DNA of 64,000 nucleotides from Alitta virens. Lineage: Eukaryota; Annelida; Polychaeta; Phyllodocida; Nereididae. A program made the translations under genes and the position numbers. The stretch covers positions 3,824,001 to 3,888,000 of the forward strand of contig OW028573.1 of the NCBI GenBank assembly GCA_932294295.1, in the 5' to 3' direction. This document shows positions 23,268-34,289 of the stretch, piece after piece (the stretch's first letter is position 1; each line of letters opens with the position of its first letter). Below the pieces are notes generated by a model, which was not told the DNA's origin, searched no databases, and worked only from the letters and a program-made list of their open reading frames with translations.

Positions 23268-26200
23268 CCACCTCAGTCGCACAGCCAGAGAGAGACTCTG
23301 CTTTAATGTGTCTTGTGCTGTCAAGAAGGTTTTTACGTAAATAGGTTCCAGCTGCAATTGCCTCCTGTAAATATGACTATTTCAAACTCAATGGCAATGT
23401 ATGACTGTAATATTTTTATGCCATCTGATTTTAGTAATGTTGAACCTGTGATAGATCTTTTCGTTGATGACTGTGTGGATGTGGGGGATGGTTCTGACAT
23501 TAATACTAAGATTGTTGTAGATACAATTACACACTCAGACATAAACTTAATTCATGATATGACTCAAATGTTCAATGAAAAATCTAGATTTTGGAACAAT
23601 AACACAAGTAAAAACAAAGGCTCAAATGATAATTTTCTCAAAATAATTTCATGGAACATTCAGGGCATTGGTCAAAAATTAGAGTTAGAGGAGATTAGAA
23701 ATATGTTTACCTGTTATGATGTCATCTTCCTGTATGAAACCATGAAATCAGATACCTTTGACCCACAAATGGAAGGGTACCACTACTTCCATTATGAAAG
23801 AAAGTACAGACACCCTAGAGCTAGGAGGCCATCTGGCGGCATAGCCGTATTGATTAAGTCAGATATTTTTGAGTCAAAAGCTGTAGCTATCGAAAAAGGA
23901 AGTGAACATGCTATATGGCTGAAAATTAGGGGATCAACTCATGAAATTATTATTGGTGGTGCCTATATTCCCCCTGAGGGTAGCATGATCTATTTGAATA
24001 GTAGATATGGATAGGATGTGCTAAATGAATTGAGGGAGGATCTTGCATGTTTTCTAGATAGAACACCCTTTGTTTCTATTTGTGGTGATTTCAATAGCCG
24101 GACAGGTGATATGAATGATTTTGAAGAACCTGTAAATGGAAAAAATTCTTCTCTCATCTCTGACTTAGGCACTGTATCTCGTGTTGCAACTACAATGCAA
24201 CACAAATGGTCCCTTAAGCGAAGACTGTGTAGAGATAAGAAGGTAAACGCCTTTGGAAAGGATCTCATTAACTTATGTAGGGCAAGCAGTATTAGAATAA
24301 TGAATGGATTCTTTGATGAAAGTATAACCGATCGATTTACCTGTCATACTCCTATGGGACAAAGTGTTGTTGACTATTTGCTTTGTAGTGAACCAGCGTA
24401 TAATTGCCTTCATGAGTTTGTTATAAATGATAAGCTTACTGAGTCTGACCATACTCCACTTAGCTTTTCTTTTAACTTTCCCAAAGTACCAGAAATAAAT
24501 AAACAGACTAAAAATAATCGGCAGACCAGAACATTCAAGTATGTATTTGACAAGAGTAAAACTGAAGAATACCTCTCTAATTTTGACAATGAAAATGCCA
24601 AGAACACACTGTATAAGCTATGCTGTGATATTGAGTCAGACTATGATACAGATGTGGTCATAGATACTGTATACCAATACTTAACTGATAGAATACGGCC
24701 AACGTTTGAGAAAAAGAAATCTAAATCTGCAAAAAGCACTTTTCCTACTAATAAATGGTTTGATAGTGAGTGTAAAAATCTCAGAAAATCTTTGAATGAC
24801 TTTGCTAAACAGAATGATTTAGCCCTGGATCAAAATAAAATGCAATATGGTATTATGCACAGATATTACAAACGAGTAACTCAAAAGAAAAAAAGAAAAT
24901 TTCAAGGAAATAATAGAAAGGAAATGCAAACTCTCATGGGTAAAAATCAAGCAGATTGCTGGAAGTATTGGAATAAATTAAAATCTGTTGGAAAAATCCA
25001 AGTTAACTGCCCAGACTTAGATACCTTTCATAACTACTTTAAACAACAATCGCTTCCACCAGAGCGTGACTATTTTGACACTGAAAATATGGCACACATA
25101 GTTAATGCTGTGCAAAATTCCGGTTATAGCTGCAGTAGTGAACTATCTACTCATATTTGTGATAATGTAATAACTGAAGAAGAGGTCGCCCTGCATTTCA
25201 GGAGACTCAAAAATAATAAAGCGGCTGGCATTGATGGGATACCCGCAGAATTCTATAAATATGCTGGTGAAAATCTTATAACACCATTTTGTGCTGTATT
25301 CAAACACATTTTTGATAAAGGTGAATACCCATCTCAGTGGTCAGAAGGGCTTATTAATGCTTTACATAAAAAAGGTAACCGCACAGATCCTGATAACTAT
25401 AGAAAAATAACTGTAAATGTAGTAATGGGTAAGATTTTTGACTCAATCCTAAATAGCAGATTATACTTTAAAAATGAGGCTCTAAATCTTGATGATCCTT
25501 GTCAGTTTGGTTCACCCCTGGGTCAAGCACTACTGACTGTGTCTTTGTTCTTGACACAGTTATAAGTTACCAACAAGCAATGCGAAAACCTGTATACTTG
25601 TGCTTTGTTGATTTTACTAAAGCATTCGATTACATTAATAGAAATGCTTTGTACTACAAATTGATGCAGCAGAATATTGGTGACAAAATGCTCAAGGTTA
25701 TCATTAGTATGTATGATAAGGCAAAAGCAAGAGTAAATCAAGGCGGTAATACCGGTGGTTCTATTGACAGCAAATGTGGGGTATTACAAGTTGGAATCCT
25801 CAGCCCAAAATTATTCAATGAATTTATGTCAGAACTACCCGATCATCTTGAAAAATCAGATGGAATAACATTAGGTGATTTTACTCTTACACATATATTG
25901 TATGCCGATGACATCGCACTTGTAGCTGATTCTCCTAATTGCATGCAAAATAGTATAAATTCACTTCATAATTACTGTAAAAAATGGCACCTTATTGTAA
26001 ATGTTAGTAAAACCAAAGTGATGCAGATTGGTAACAAAGCAATAAGCACCTTCTTCTGTAATGGGGAAAAACTAGTAAATGTTGACAGCTTCAAATATCT
26101 TGGCCATATGCTTACTAATAAGCGTAGAATACATAGCAAGATGACGGAATACCTCTCAACACAAGCTCATAAAGCGCTCTTTGCACTGCAAGGTGATTCA

Positions 26201-27412
26201 AAACAAGCATTAGGAAAAATCGATCCCTTGCTATCTCTTCGAATGTTTGATACCTATATTTTACCTATCCTGGAGTACAATAGTGAAATATGGACAAGTG
26301 AAAAATCTATGCCTGAATTAGAAAATTTGCAACTTGCATATCTTAAAAACATATTAGGAGTTAGAAAACAAACACCATCTTTAGCAGTCTATGGTGAAAC
26401 AGGTAGATTCCCATTGCATGTCAGACAGAAAATTAGAATGGTGAATTACTGGATAAGATTGGAAAGAGCACCTGATGACAGTTTACTTAAGAAATGTTTA
26501 AATTTTCAGAAGGAAATTTATGTGAATGCAGTAAATGGAAATAACTGGTTCAGTAAAGTGTGTCATGTATTAAATAACTGCAACATTGAATATGATATTA
26601 GTAACCTCAGAAACTTTGACATTGATAATATCTCTAACACAGTGAAACTAAGACTCTATGAAGCCGAACATGAGCGACTTATAAATGCAATAAATGACAG
26701 TTCACAACAACCAAAACTTAGGACATATAAACTATTTAAAACTGATTGTAGAATAGAACCTTATCTTGAATTGCAACAAATTTGCAAAGTGTTAACTAAA
26801 ATAGCTAGATTTAGGACAAGTTCACATAGCCTGAAGATTGAAACAGGTCAACAACATAAACCAATAATTCCTGCTCCAAATAGAATATGTGAAAAGTGTA
26901 CGTTAAACTTTGTAGAAGACGAAATTCACTGTTTGATTGTCTGTCCTGGTAATGAGCAACACCGTGTTAACCTTTTTTTGAATGCAACTAAATTTATTAA
27001 CAACTTCTTGTCTCTAGATGATATAACTAAGTTTACAGCAATAATGACAAACAAGGAACCTGAGTTATTAAATAGTTTAGGAAAGTTTCTCCTTCAAGCC
27101 GATGTGTAGAGAAAACCATCTCCTGTATCCACACAGTTATTAATTTAGTTTATTAGTTTATTAGTTATGATGTGCTTGTCATGTTTTGGACTTTAAGAGT
27201 GAAATGTTTTTATTAGCGGCTTGTATTTTTTTTCTATCGTGTATGTGGATTTTAAACACGTATTATAAGTTAACTTGGTGGCTGGAACCTTGATTATTGA
27301 AATTTTTTGCTTTCTGTATTTACATTAATGTCTCTTTCATGTTATCTTTTAACTGAATGACATATGTATCACTTATGATATTTTACATGTCAATAAAATC
27401 TATATATATATA
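23268..27412 (+). mobile_element. LINE-A: nearly full-length LINE inserted in LINE-B
   Basis: Plus-strand non-LTR retrotransposon with endonuclease, reverse transcriptase, a C-terminal zinc-binding motif and a 3' end of TCAATAAAAT followed by TA repeats. The flanking word TATAT (23263-23267 and the last TATAT before 27416) may be a short target duplication but cannot be separated from the TA tail. Removal restores the LINE-B sequence. The clade is not certain; the C-terminal CxxC...HxxxxC motif and TA tail fit L2/RTE-X-like groups. Confidence 0.85.
23373..27109 (+). pseudogene. LINE-A ORF2 (endonuclease-RT), one stop and one frameshift
   Basis: From the first ATG the frame gives an APE-type endonuclease: IISWNIQGIG, FLYETMKS (catalytic Glu), GGAYIPPEG, CGDFNSRTGD, SDHTPLSF. 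An in-frame TAG at 24012-24014 interrupts it. RT follows: KNNKAAGIDGIPAEFYK, VDFTKAFDYINR, CGVLQVGILSPKLF, LYADDIALVADS (YADD at 25901-25912), SKTKVMQIG, FKYLGHML. A single-base frameshift near 25505-25515 joins the two long frames (24018-25565 and 25499-27109). The C-terminus has CEKC...EDEIHCLIVC. The usual Gln before the catalytic Glu is Tyr here. Only two lesions in 3.7 kb indicate a young, probably inactive copy. Confidence 0.85.
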
Positions 27413-28381
27413 TATTTGAAAATTTATTTCCTGCCTGCATAATTATGATCATTTATAGGTGTGGATTTAAGTAAAATATATTGTTTATCTTTAATTTTTA
27501 TTGAGCGTAAAATTCTATTACTCATCCATTTGCATTTTTTGTGTTTAAATTTTACATATTTGGAAGGAAAATTTTTGCTGATCAATTCCTGCAAAATTTT
27601 GTCAAATTTCGACTGATGTTAGCATTTTGACCAATTATGTTATTGAGTTTTTCAGTAATATGAGGGCTTTTGAAGTCATTTTTGAAAATTAAAACAGCTG
27701 TAGAACTAGAGGTAGTTTTCTTAATATATTTGTCTCTGTTTTTGCTAGCTTTATCGGGGTAATAAAAAGTTATGAAATAGAGCAAATGGTCTGATATTTG
27801 ATTCACAATTATGCCAGCAGTAGATCTCGAGAATGCATCACATATCTTTAGTAAAAGTTATCAATTAGAGTGCATTGTTTTTGTGTAAGCCTAGTTGGAT
27901 AAGTTATTTTTGGTATGTACCCGTTTGAGATAAAAGTTTCTAGGAAGTCATTTACATAATTTATTTGTCTAAATTTTAATAAATCTATTTTAAAGTCCCC
28001 ACTTAAAATTACATTCTTTTTATTCCTAAAGTTATTAAATACAATATTCATGTCATTGACAAAATTATTTACATTTTCTACTATTTGACGAGGAGGTCTA
28101 TAGATATTTCCTATAACTAGTTTATTATTACAATTTATGTTACTGTCTATAATTGCCTCAATAAATTGAATATCACATACATTAGAAATGCAAATATTTT
28201 CTAAATTGGTATATTTAAAGCTTTCATGAAGGTAAGTAGCAACCCCACCATGTGCACTGCATGATTTACCTGAGGAGATAAGGTTGTATCCATCTATTTG
28301 AAGAAGAGAGATGTTGCTGTCTGCTGTGAGCCATGTCTCCTGCAAGCAAATGGCACTAAGTCTGAAATGGGAATTGTTATA
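27413..28381 (-). pseudogene. LINE-B ORF2, endonuclease domain and linker
   Basis: Visible endonuclease motifs are AICLQETWL (catalytic Glu), GGVATYLHESF, VIGNIYRPP, SGDFKIDLL (the usual GDFN is GDFK here) and, after a frameshift near 27840, NQISDHLLYF with the catalytic His. A linker follows (LPSKY, KCKWMSNRILRSIKIKDK) up to the LINE-A insertion. Confidence 0.85.
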
Positions 28382-29209
28382 CACTGTTCTGCTTGATATG
28401 TCGAAGGCATTTGATAGAGTTAGCCACGGTAAACTTTTTGGAATACTCTTACCCACTTGACACTTTTCACCTTATTTTAATGTGACCTGTGGAGTTAAGC
28501 AGGGGGGCGTGCTGTCCCCTCTCCTCTTCTGCATCTACGTTGATGAACTCATACAAAGATTTCGTAAAAGCACATATGGATGTTACATGGGCCCTTATTT
28601 TACAGGCGCATTGTGCTATGCAGCTGACATGGTTCTCATGTCCCCCTCTGTCACTGGTCTCAAGCATATGCTCAAAATATGCGAAATATTTGCACAGGAC
28701 TATGGACTATTATTTAATGCTTCTAAGACACAATTTATTGTCTTCAGAAAGAAATCACATAAAGGAAATGTTACAATTATTTTCAATGGTGCCCTTATTG
28801 CTGAGCAGCACAGCGTCGTACACCTTGGACATATCATTTATTATAATGATTCATCCAAAGGAGACACAGAGAGGATTGTTGCTTCTTTTTACAAACAATA
28901 CAATCTTTTCCGGAGCAAATTTGGTCGAATACCTACACTAATCCAAGCTAACTAATGGGAACTTACTGTTCGTAATTTTATGGAAGTAACCTCATTACTT
29001 TTAAGCAGACCGAGCGTGTTCAAGTTGCATGGAGGTTGCCTTACCACACTCACTGTGACATACTAAGGAACCTTTCATGGCAAGATTTGCCAAATTTGCG
29101 CTTATGGCTCTGCAAAACAAGTGCGGACTGTATGCTGCAGACTAAGTGCACCTTTGCCAAGACTTAGCTCGACTTTCAAACTTTGAATTGGACAGTCTTA
29201 ATCACGTAA
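28382..29209 (+). pseudogene. LINE-C reverse transcriptase fragment
   Basis: Motifs: LLDMSKAFDRVSH, then after a stop and small loss VTCGVKQGGVLSPLLFCIYV, and ALCYAADMVLMSPS, where the catalytic YADD is YAAD (28617-28628). Then FNASKTQFIVFRK, and QVAWRLPYHTHCDILRNL near 29010. The lost Asp, stops and truncation make it non-functional. Confidence 0.8.
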
Positions 29210-29698
29210 ATGTGAAGGCGCTGCTATGTCCTGGTAATGAGCAACACCGTGTTAACCTTTTTTTGAATGCAAATAAATTTATTAACAACTTCTTGTCTCT
29301 AGATGATATAACTAAGTTTACAGCAATAATGACAAACAAGGAACCTGAGTTATTAAATAGTTTAGGAAAGTTTCTCCTTCAAGCCGATGTGTAGAGAAAA
29401 CCATCTCCTGTATCCACACAGTTATTAATTTAGTTTATTAGTTTATTAGTTATGATGTGCTTGTCATGTTTTGGACTTTAAGAGTGAAATGTTTTTATTA
29501 GCGGCTTGTATTTTTTCTATTGTGTATGTGGATTTTAAACACGTATTAATAGTTAACTTGGTGGCTGGAACCTTGATTATTGAAATTTTATTGCTTTCTG
29601 TATTTACATTAATGTCTCTTTCATGTTATCTTTTAACTGAATGACATATGTATCACTTATGATATTTTACATGTCAATAAAATCTATATATATATATG
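29210..29698 (+). mobile_element. 5'-truncated LINE-A copy nested in LINE-C
   Basis: From about 29226 the sequence is almost identical to 26938-27412 (last 55 codons, 3' UTR and TA tail of LINE-A), with only a few differences. It is flanked by the 8-mer TCACGTAA at 29202-29209 and 29699-29706, a target-site duplication. About 16 unexplained bases precede the homology, as often seen at LINE 5' truncations. Confidence 0.85.
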
Positions 29699-29984
29699 TC
29701 ACGTAACTCGCATCTGTAAGAACAGTGCAAATCTGACAGGAACATTGCATGTTTAGCATCAGTTCTGAGGGAACTTACTCAAATAAGAGACAAACTCATG
29801 GAATGTGACCTGCACAGGCAGGAAATTGAAGTAATAATTTGGGACATTGTGTTAATTAAAACATGAACATTTACACATTTTAATAGATCTCATGATTTAA
29901 ATTTTCAAATTTAATTTGCTTTCTGCACCTACTTCTGTACCTGTGTTAGGTATGAAATAAATATAATATATATATATATATAAT

Positions 29985-30218
29985 AGTCAATATAAATTTT
30001 CAGTTGATCAAATTTAGCAGAGAGAGATTGGCAATTTAAACTTAATATAGTAAAATCATTTATTTTATTGCTAAGAATTTCACAGAAACCTGTCTTATCA
30101 AAGCAAGGTGATGGTTGATATAATCAGTATCCTCCTGTGGGTCCAGTCCACTGCAATCTAAATTATCAATTAAAGAACTAATATTATCAAGTAAACCATT
30201 TGGTTCTATTTCAACCAT
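29985..30218 (-). pseudogene. LINE-B ORF2, N-terminal part
   Basis: Begins at an ATG (MVEIEPNGLLDN) and, after a frameshift near 30100, reads NDFTILSLNCQSLSAKFDQL. The last is the conserved opening of an APE-type endonuclease (LSLNCQSL). It stops at the insertion of LINE-C. Confidence 0.75.
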
Positions 30219-30934
30219 GACAGTAATAAATTAAATTTTGGTATATTAAAGGTTTCATTTTAAAGTAACAATTTAGCAAGAAGCTACAACTCCGAATACT
30301 TACAAAAAAACAATATTTGTATTGAATAGTGACATAATCTTTGGCAAATAGTATCAATAACATGCAATCTCTAAGTTTCAATCTACAGTTATAAAAAAAA
30401 CACTGTTAACAACATTAGACTGTGGTATTTGTGTGGCAGAGGTCAATGAACTAAGAGTAAAACAAAAACACAGAACAGAATGCATTCAGCACATAGGGAG
30501 GCAGATATACAATAATATACATATAAAAATAGTGATATTATGAAGCATTTCAATAATTTTATGAAAGATAAGAGAAATAGTTTGACTTATTATAGTCAGT
30601 ATTTATCATTACACAATAATGCACTTATAGAAACAGAAGCACTCGGAAAAAATAGACAACATACTGTTGCTAATTCAAAATTAATATCTAATACAATAAT
30701 GGCAAAAAAAAAAGAAAAAAAAAAGCTAAGTATACGTATGTTACATACTACATTAAAGGCAAAGTCAAAATAGTATGTGAAGCATACATCATTTATGTGT
30801 ACATATGAATATGAGCATACAGACATTTGAGAAAGTATTAAGCTTCAAAGCAGTCCAAAAAGGAAAAAAAGAGAAAGGCAATTTGCAATTAGAAGATCAA
30901 AAAAAGTAATTTTCCTTTCAAGATAAAAATGTTC

Positions 30935-31258
30935 TTACTGCAGTTTACTTCGGATGTCTGTCAGTATAGTGCCCATGACGTTTTGACCTTTCCACTTAGA
31001 TTTATTGGGCAGGTCCGAGTCATTTAACGCGAGTCCTACTCCCCATATTTTGCTTCGAGTGACTTCAGCTATACTGGTATTTTCAGTTCCAAGTAAGAAT
31101 TTCTTTGCCTTTTCATCTTGTGTGAACTTGGCATTACATGCTTTTTGAGGAGTGGCTTTGGCTTGTAGTAACCATTCGCCCATCTTCTCATGCCCTAACT
31201 TCCCCGAATGCCTTATTTCAATACCCAAAATACGTTCAAATATGTGACATATATGACA
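30935..31258 (-). pseudogene. partial NADAR (YbiA-like) domain
   Basis: The reading frame (no ATG at its start) gives GKLGHEKMGEWLLQAK, AKFTQDEKAKKFLLGTENT, KIWGVGLALNDSD and KWKGQNVMGTILTDIRSKL. WG(V/I)GL...WxGxNxxGxxLxxIRxxL is the C-terminal signature of NADAR domains, which hydrolyse the N-glycosidic bond of ADP-ribose-related and riboflavin-pathway metabolites. The central block between the ATP and AKF parts is shorter than usual. It lies 0.7 kb upstream of LINE-B ORF2 on the same strand, so it may be an exon, a decayed gene, or part of LINE-B's 5' region. Confidence 0.5.
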
Positions 31259-31259
31259 C

Positions 31260-32684
31260 TTCCACCTTCTTCCTTGATGAATTGTTTTAGACTTGGTGTA
31301 TTATTTATGAAATAAAATTCAGATCTTGCAGTTAATCTTCGTTTTGGAAATTTTGTCTTACTATACTAACTTTGCCTTAGGGCTCTTATCTAATGAGACA
31401 ACCTGTCAATTACTGCCACATTAGTCCAGTCCAATATGTCCATGTATGTATATGCCATTTTGAACTCACCACTAATCAGGCCATTTTGGCCTGGGGTGCG
31501 CCTGAGTGGTCTGTGTATGGAGTCACTCCATGGTATGTGCACTTGGATAGCTAGCTCTCCATACTCCAGGGTGACATTCAATAGCATGGTTTATGTGAGG
31601 CCACTGGGATTCTCATTTTGGCACCAACTACAAGAATACACCTGAAATATTCGTATATACAATATATAGGACCGTATAACACTTCATAATCTCCCTACCT
31701 TTTTGCATGTTCCTGTTTTACCATACTTTTCAATCGAAATTCCAATATTATCTAATCATTTCATGTCAATTCCCATATTTAATGATCATCGTATCTGGAC
31801 CAAGCTTCTTTTAATGGTGTTCGAGATTAGAATGAGTAATTATGCTGATACAAACCAAAAACGTACTAAACACTGCAGTCCTAGACCATAATGGAGCATG
31901 CTTATGTTAAGGCAAAGACTACTTAATTTTGGGAAATTAATTTTAAAAGCTTAATCCCGAATACATTTTTGTGATTTTATGAGAAGAGTTGAGACTACCA
32001 GTTATTTGATACATCACTTATAACATATCGTCGATAGCTTCCACTAACCTCAGCTCCTGATATGTTCTTCCTAACTAATAACATAAGATTTATAAAATAA
32101 TTAATAATTCTTTCACTCTCTGTCAACATTGCTGAAAACGATATTTTGGTGAGCACGTAACAGTCATGTTTGAGAAAGACTCTGGATTGGCCTACCAAGG
32201 GTGTAATTGAAAATTCTATTGAAAGCGGTATATAAACTCCTACATTTACATTTACATGTTATTGAGTTAACAGCAGTTACTAGTGACTGTTATTTGGCTT
32301 CAAGCTGTCAACCAGATCTCAACATTTCAGGATTTATAGGCACCGACATCACCATTCAACACCACTTAACTCAATTTACCTTGACACTCTGAAAATAATC
32401 CATATCCCCACAACTAATTGGATGCAGCAAATCTGTGCCAGTCATCTGATTACGTCATATGACTCAAATGGGAAATGCAGCTTTGCAAGTGTGATAAGCA
32501 GTCATTTTGGAGATTAGCTCAAGTTCATATCAATGAGTAAACTTGTTTTCATTCTTATGCCATTCCAGACCCTCCTCAGCCAATCAGAAGGCAGTATTTT
32601 CTGGTGACAATATCTGTTATCAGCTCAAGCAGGCTGAAACATTTTTCTGCTTCAGTGATCACCAGGGAGTGACAATTATGTTAT
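31260..32684. other. non-coding, no gene recognised
   Basis: AT-rich interval with short chance reading frames only. Confidence 0.4.
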
Positions 32685-33213
32685 GAAACAACATCACTCC
32701 TATAAGAACACCTCAATATAAGACCACCTCACTATTTAGACAACTTCACTAGTGTGACACCTCACTATTAAGACCACTTCTTTATCAAAACCACATCACT
32801 ACCATAAGAACAACTCGTTATAAGACCACTTCACAATTAAGACAACCTCAATATAAGAACTTTACAAACACCTCAATATAAGACCAACTCACTATTTAGA
32901 CCACTCACTATTACGACCACTTCAATCATAAAACCACATCAATATCAAGAATACCTTAATCCAAGACCACGTCACAATCAAGACCACCTCACTATTTAGA
33001 TAACAATATAAGAACAACACAATATAAGACAATGTCACAATAAAGACAACCCGTCATTAAGACCAGCTCATGATTAAGCCCACCTGACGATTAAGACCAC
33101 CTCATTTTTTAAACCACTTCATTATGAAGACCACCTGGTAAAACCACATTACTATTCAGACCGCCTCATGAAGACTGCTTCACTATTAAAAGCACCTCAT
33201 TATTTAGCCACTA
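32685..33213. repeat. degenerate minisatellite of AAGACCACCTCACTATT
   Basis: About 30 imperfect units of roughly 16-18 nt (AAGACCACCTCACTATT, ATAAGAACACCTCAAT and variants). The unit closely matches the inner end of the pogo-like MITE at 53138-53293 (ATTAAGACCACCTCACTAT). Confidence 0.8.
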
Positions 33214-33550
33214 AATGTGCAAAAAAACTTGACCATTGTATTTAAATTAACTAATTTTATTTAACGAAATTAATTCCATCAATAAGACCACTCAAATTGC
33301 ATTAAATGGGCAGGTTTTATATCAGTTCAAATTTTCATAACAGCAAGAATTTGATAACTATAGTTGGATTTTTATTTCTATGATTTTGAAAAAAAATTGA
33401 TCTCTATACTTGACCATTTAATAATATCATGAAAATCAGACCGATGTGCAGTGGGGTACTATCGCTTCTGATACACTCATTGCAGACAACATCTATTCTG
33501 TTTAAAATCAACCACCTGATGACAAACAACTAACAACAATTATTTCTATA

Positions 33551-34118
33551 GGGATGTTCACATTGTCACGGACAAGACCTATACATGTACGTTCTACATA
33601 CTTTCTATGCCATCCTTGGCCATACATAGCCACTGTCCATCCGTATGTACTCGCCATCCGCTCGTGTCCACTCGTAGAACGCTTGTAAAATGCTCGGCGG
33701 ATGTCCGGCATCAGCTCAGCCGATGTCCGTCGTCCGCCCGTTGTCTTCTGTGCCCATCCTTGTTCATCCTTGCCCATCCTTGATCCTTTGCACGGGAGAT
33801 CTATGAGCGATCTATGAGTGATCTACGAGCGATATACGAGCGATAAACGAACGATATACGAGCGATCTACAAGTGCCTACGAGTGCCTACCGGATGCCTC
33901 TCAGATGCCTTTCGGATGCCTGGCGATGGACATTCAGCGAGCATTTGGCGGACATCCGGCGAGCGTTTGACGGATGTCAGACGAGTGATAAGACTACCTC
34001 AAGTACACTCGTCGAAATAATTTATACGTGATTAACAGAGCCACTATTGACCACATATAGCCCATTTTTGCCATCTGAGGTCATACGTAGGTCTCATACA
34101 TGACAGTGTGAACTCCCC
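33551..34118. mobile_element. non-autonomous DNA transposon with long imperfect TIRs
   Basis: The left end GGGATGTTCACATTGTCAC and the right end (reverse complement) GGGGAGTTCACACTGTCAT are related. Similarity continues inward (GCCATCCTTGGCCATACATA against GATGGCAAAAATGGGCTATA). The centre contains an 11-bp minisatellite. No transposase frame is seen. Confidence 0.6.
33796..33930. repeat. 11-bp minisatellite (gagcgatctac)
   Basis: About seven GAGCGATCTAC/GAGCGATATAC units followed by GAGTGCCTAC and CGGATGCCT variants, inside the inverted-repeat element at 33551-34118. Confidence 0.8.
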
Positions 34119-34177
34119 TTAAGAGGGATTAAGTTTCTGTTTAAAATTAGTTTTAAGTTGTGTACTCTCATTGCATG

Positions 34178-34280
34178 AGTGAGTTATTGCCCTTGGGAGG
34201 CTGATTCAGGCTTAACACACTCTCATGCGCTCTCTTGTGATAAATCCTGAATCAGCCTCCCGCGGGGCAATAACTATCAC
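34178..34280. repeat. compact hairpin with 30-nt arms
   Basis: The arm TTATTGCCCTTGGGAGGCTG (then ATTCAGG) at about 34184-34210 pairs with its complement at 34246-34275; they differ by about two bases, with a loop of about 35 nt. Probably a small MITE; a structured RNA is a less likely alternative. Confidence 0.7.
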
Positions 34281-34289
34281 TTGTCAAAT

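Larger units (their letters stand above)
28382..29984 (+). mobile_element. LINE-C: 5'-truncated LINE fragment inserted in LINE-B
   Basis: Starts inside the RT domain (VLLDMSKAFDRVSHGKLFG), continues to about 29209, is broken by a truncated LINE-A, then resumes at 29707 with its C-terminal coding end (VLRELTQIRDKLMECD, stop 29864-29866) and a 3' UTR ending in AAATAAATATAA plus TA repeats. The end points match the break in LINE-B. Confidence 0.75.
21324..30218 (-). mobile_element. LINE-B: CR1/Jockey-type LINE, interrupted twice
   Basis: Minus-strand non-LTR retrotransposon. Its pieces are 30218-29985 (start of ORF2), 28381-27413 (endonuclease and linker) and 23267-21324 (linker, RT, 3' UTR and a poly-A tail seen as T's at 21324-21333). 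At both breaks the translated sequence resumes in the expected family order. After NHNYAGRK at 27.43 kb the protein continues with YSKILKSTIRKAK at 23.26 kb. After LKIYIDY at 29.99 kb it continues with NNSHFRLSAICLQETWL at 28.38 kb. With insertions removed it is about 3.1 kb, right for ORF2 plus 3' UTR. Stops and frameshifts make it inactive. Confidence 0.85.

Noticed and set aside
32685..33213. CRISPR-like array of short repeats
   Set aside because: Units are contiguous and degenerate with no unique spacers, and the context is eukaryotic; it is a minisatellite.
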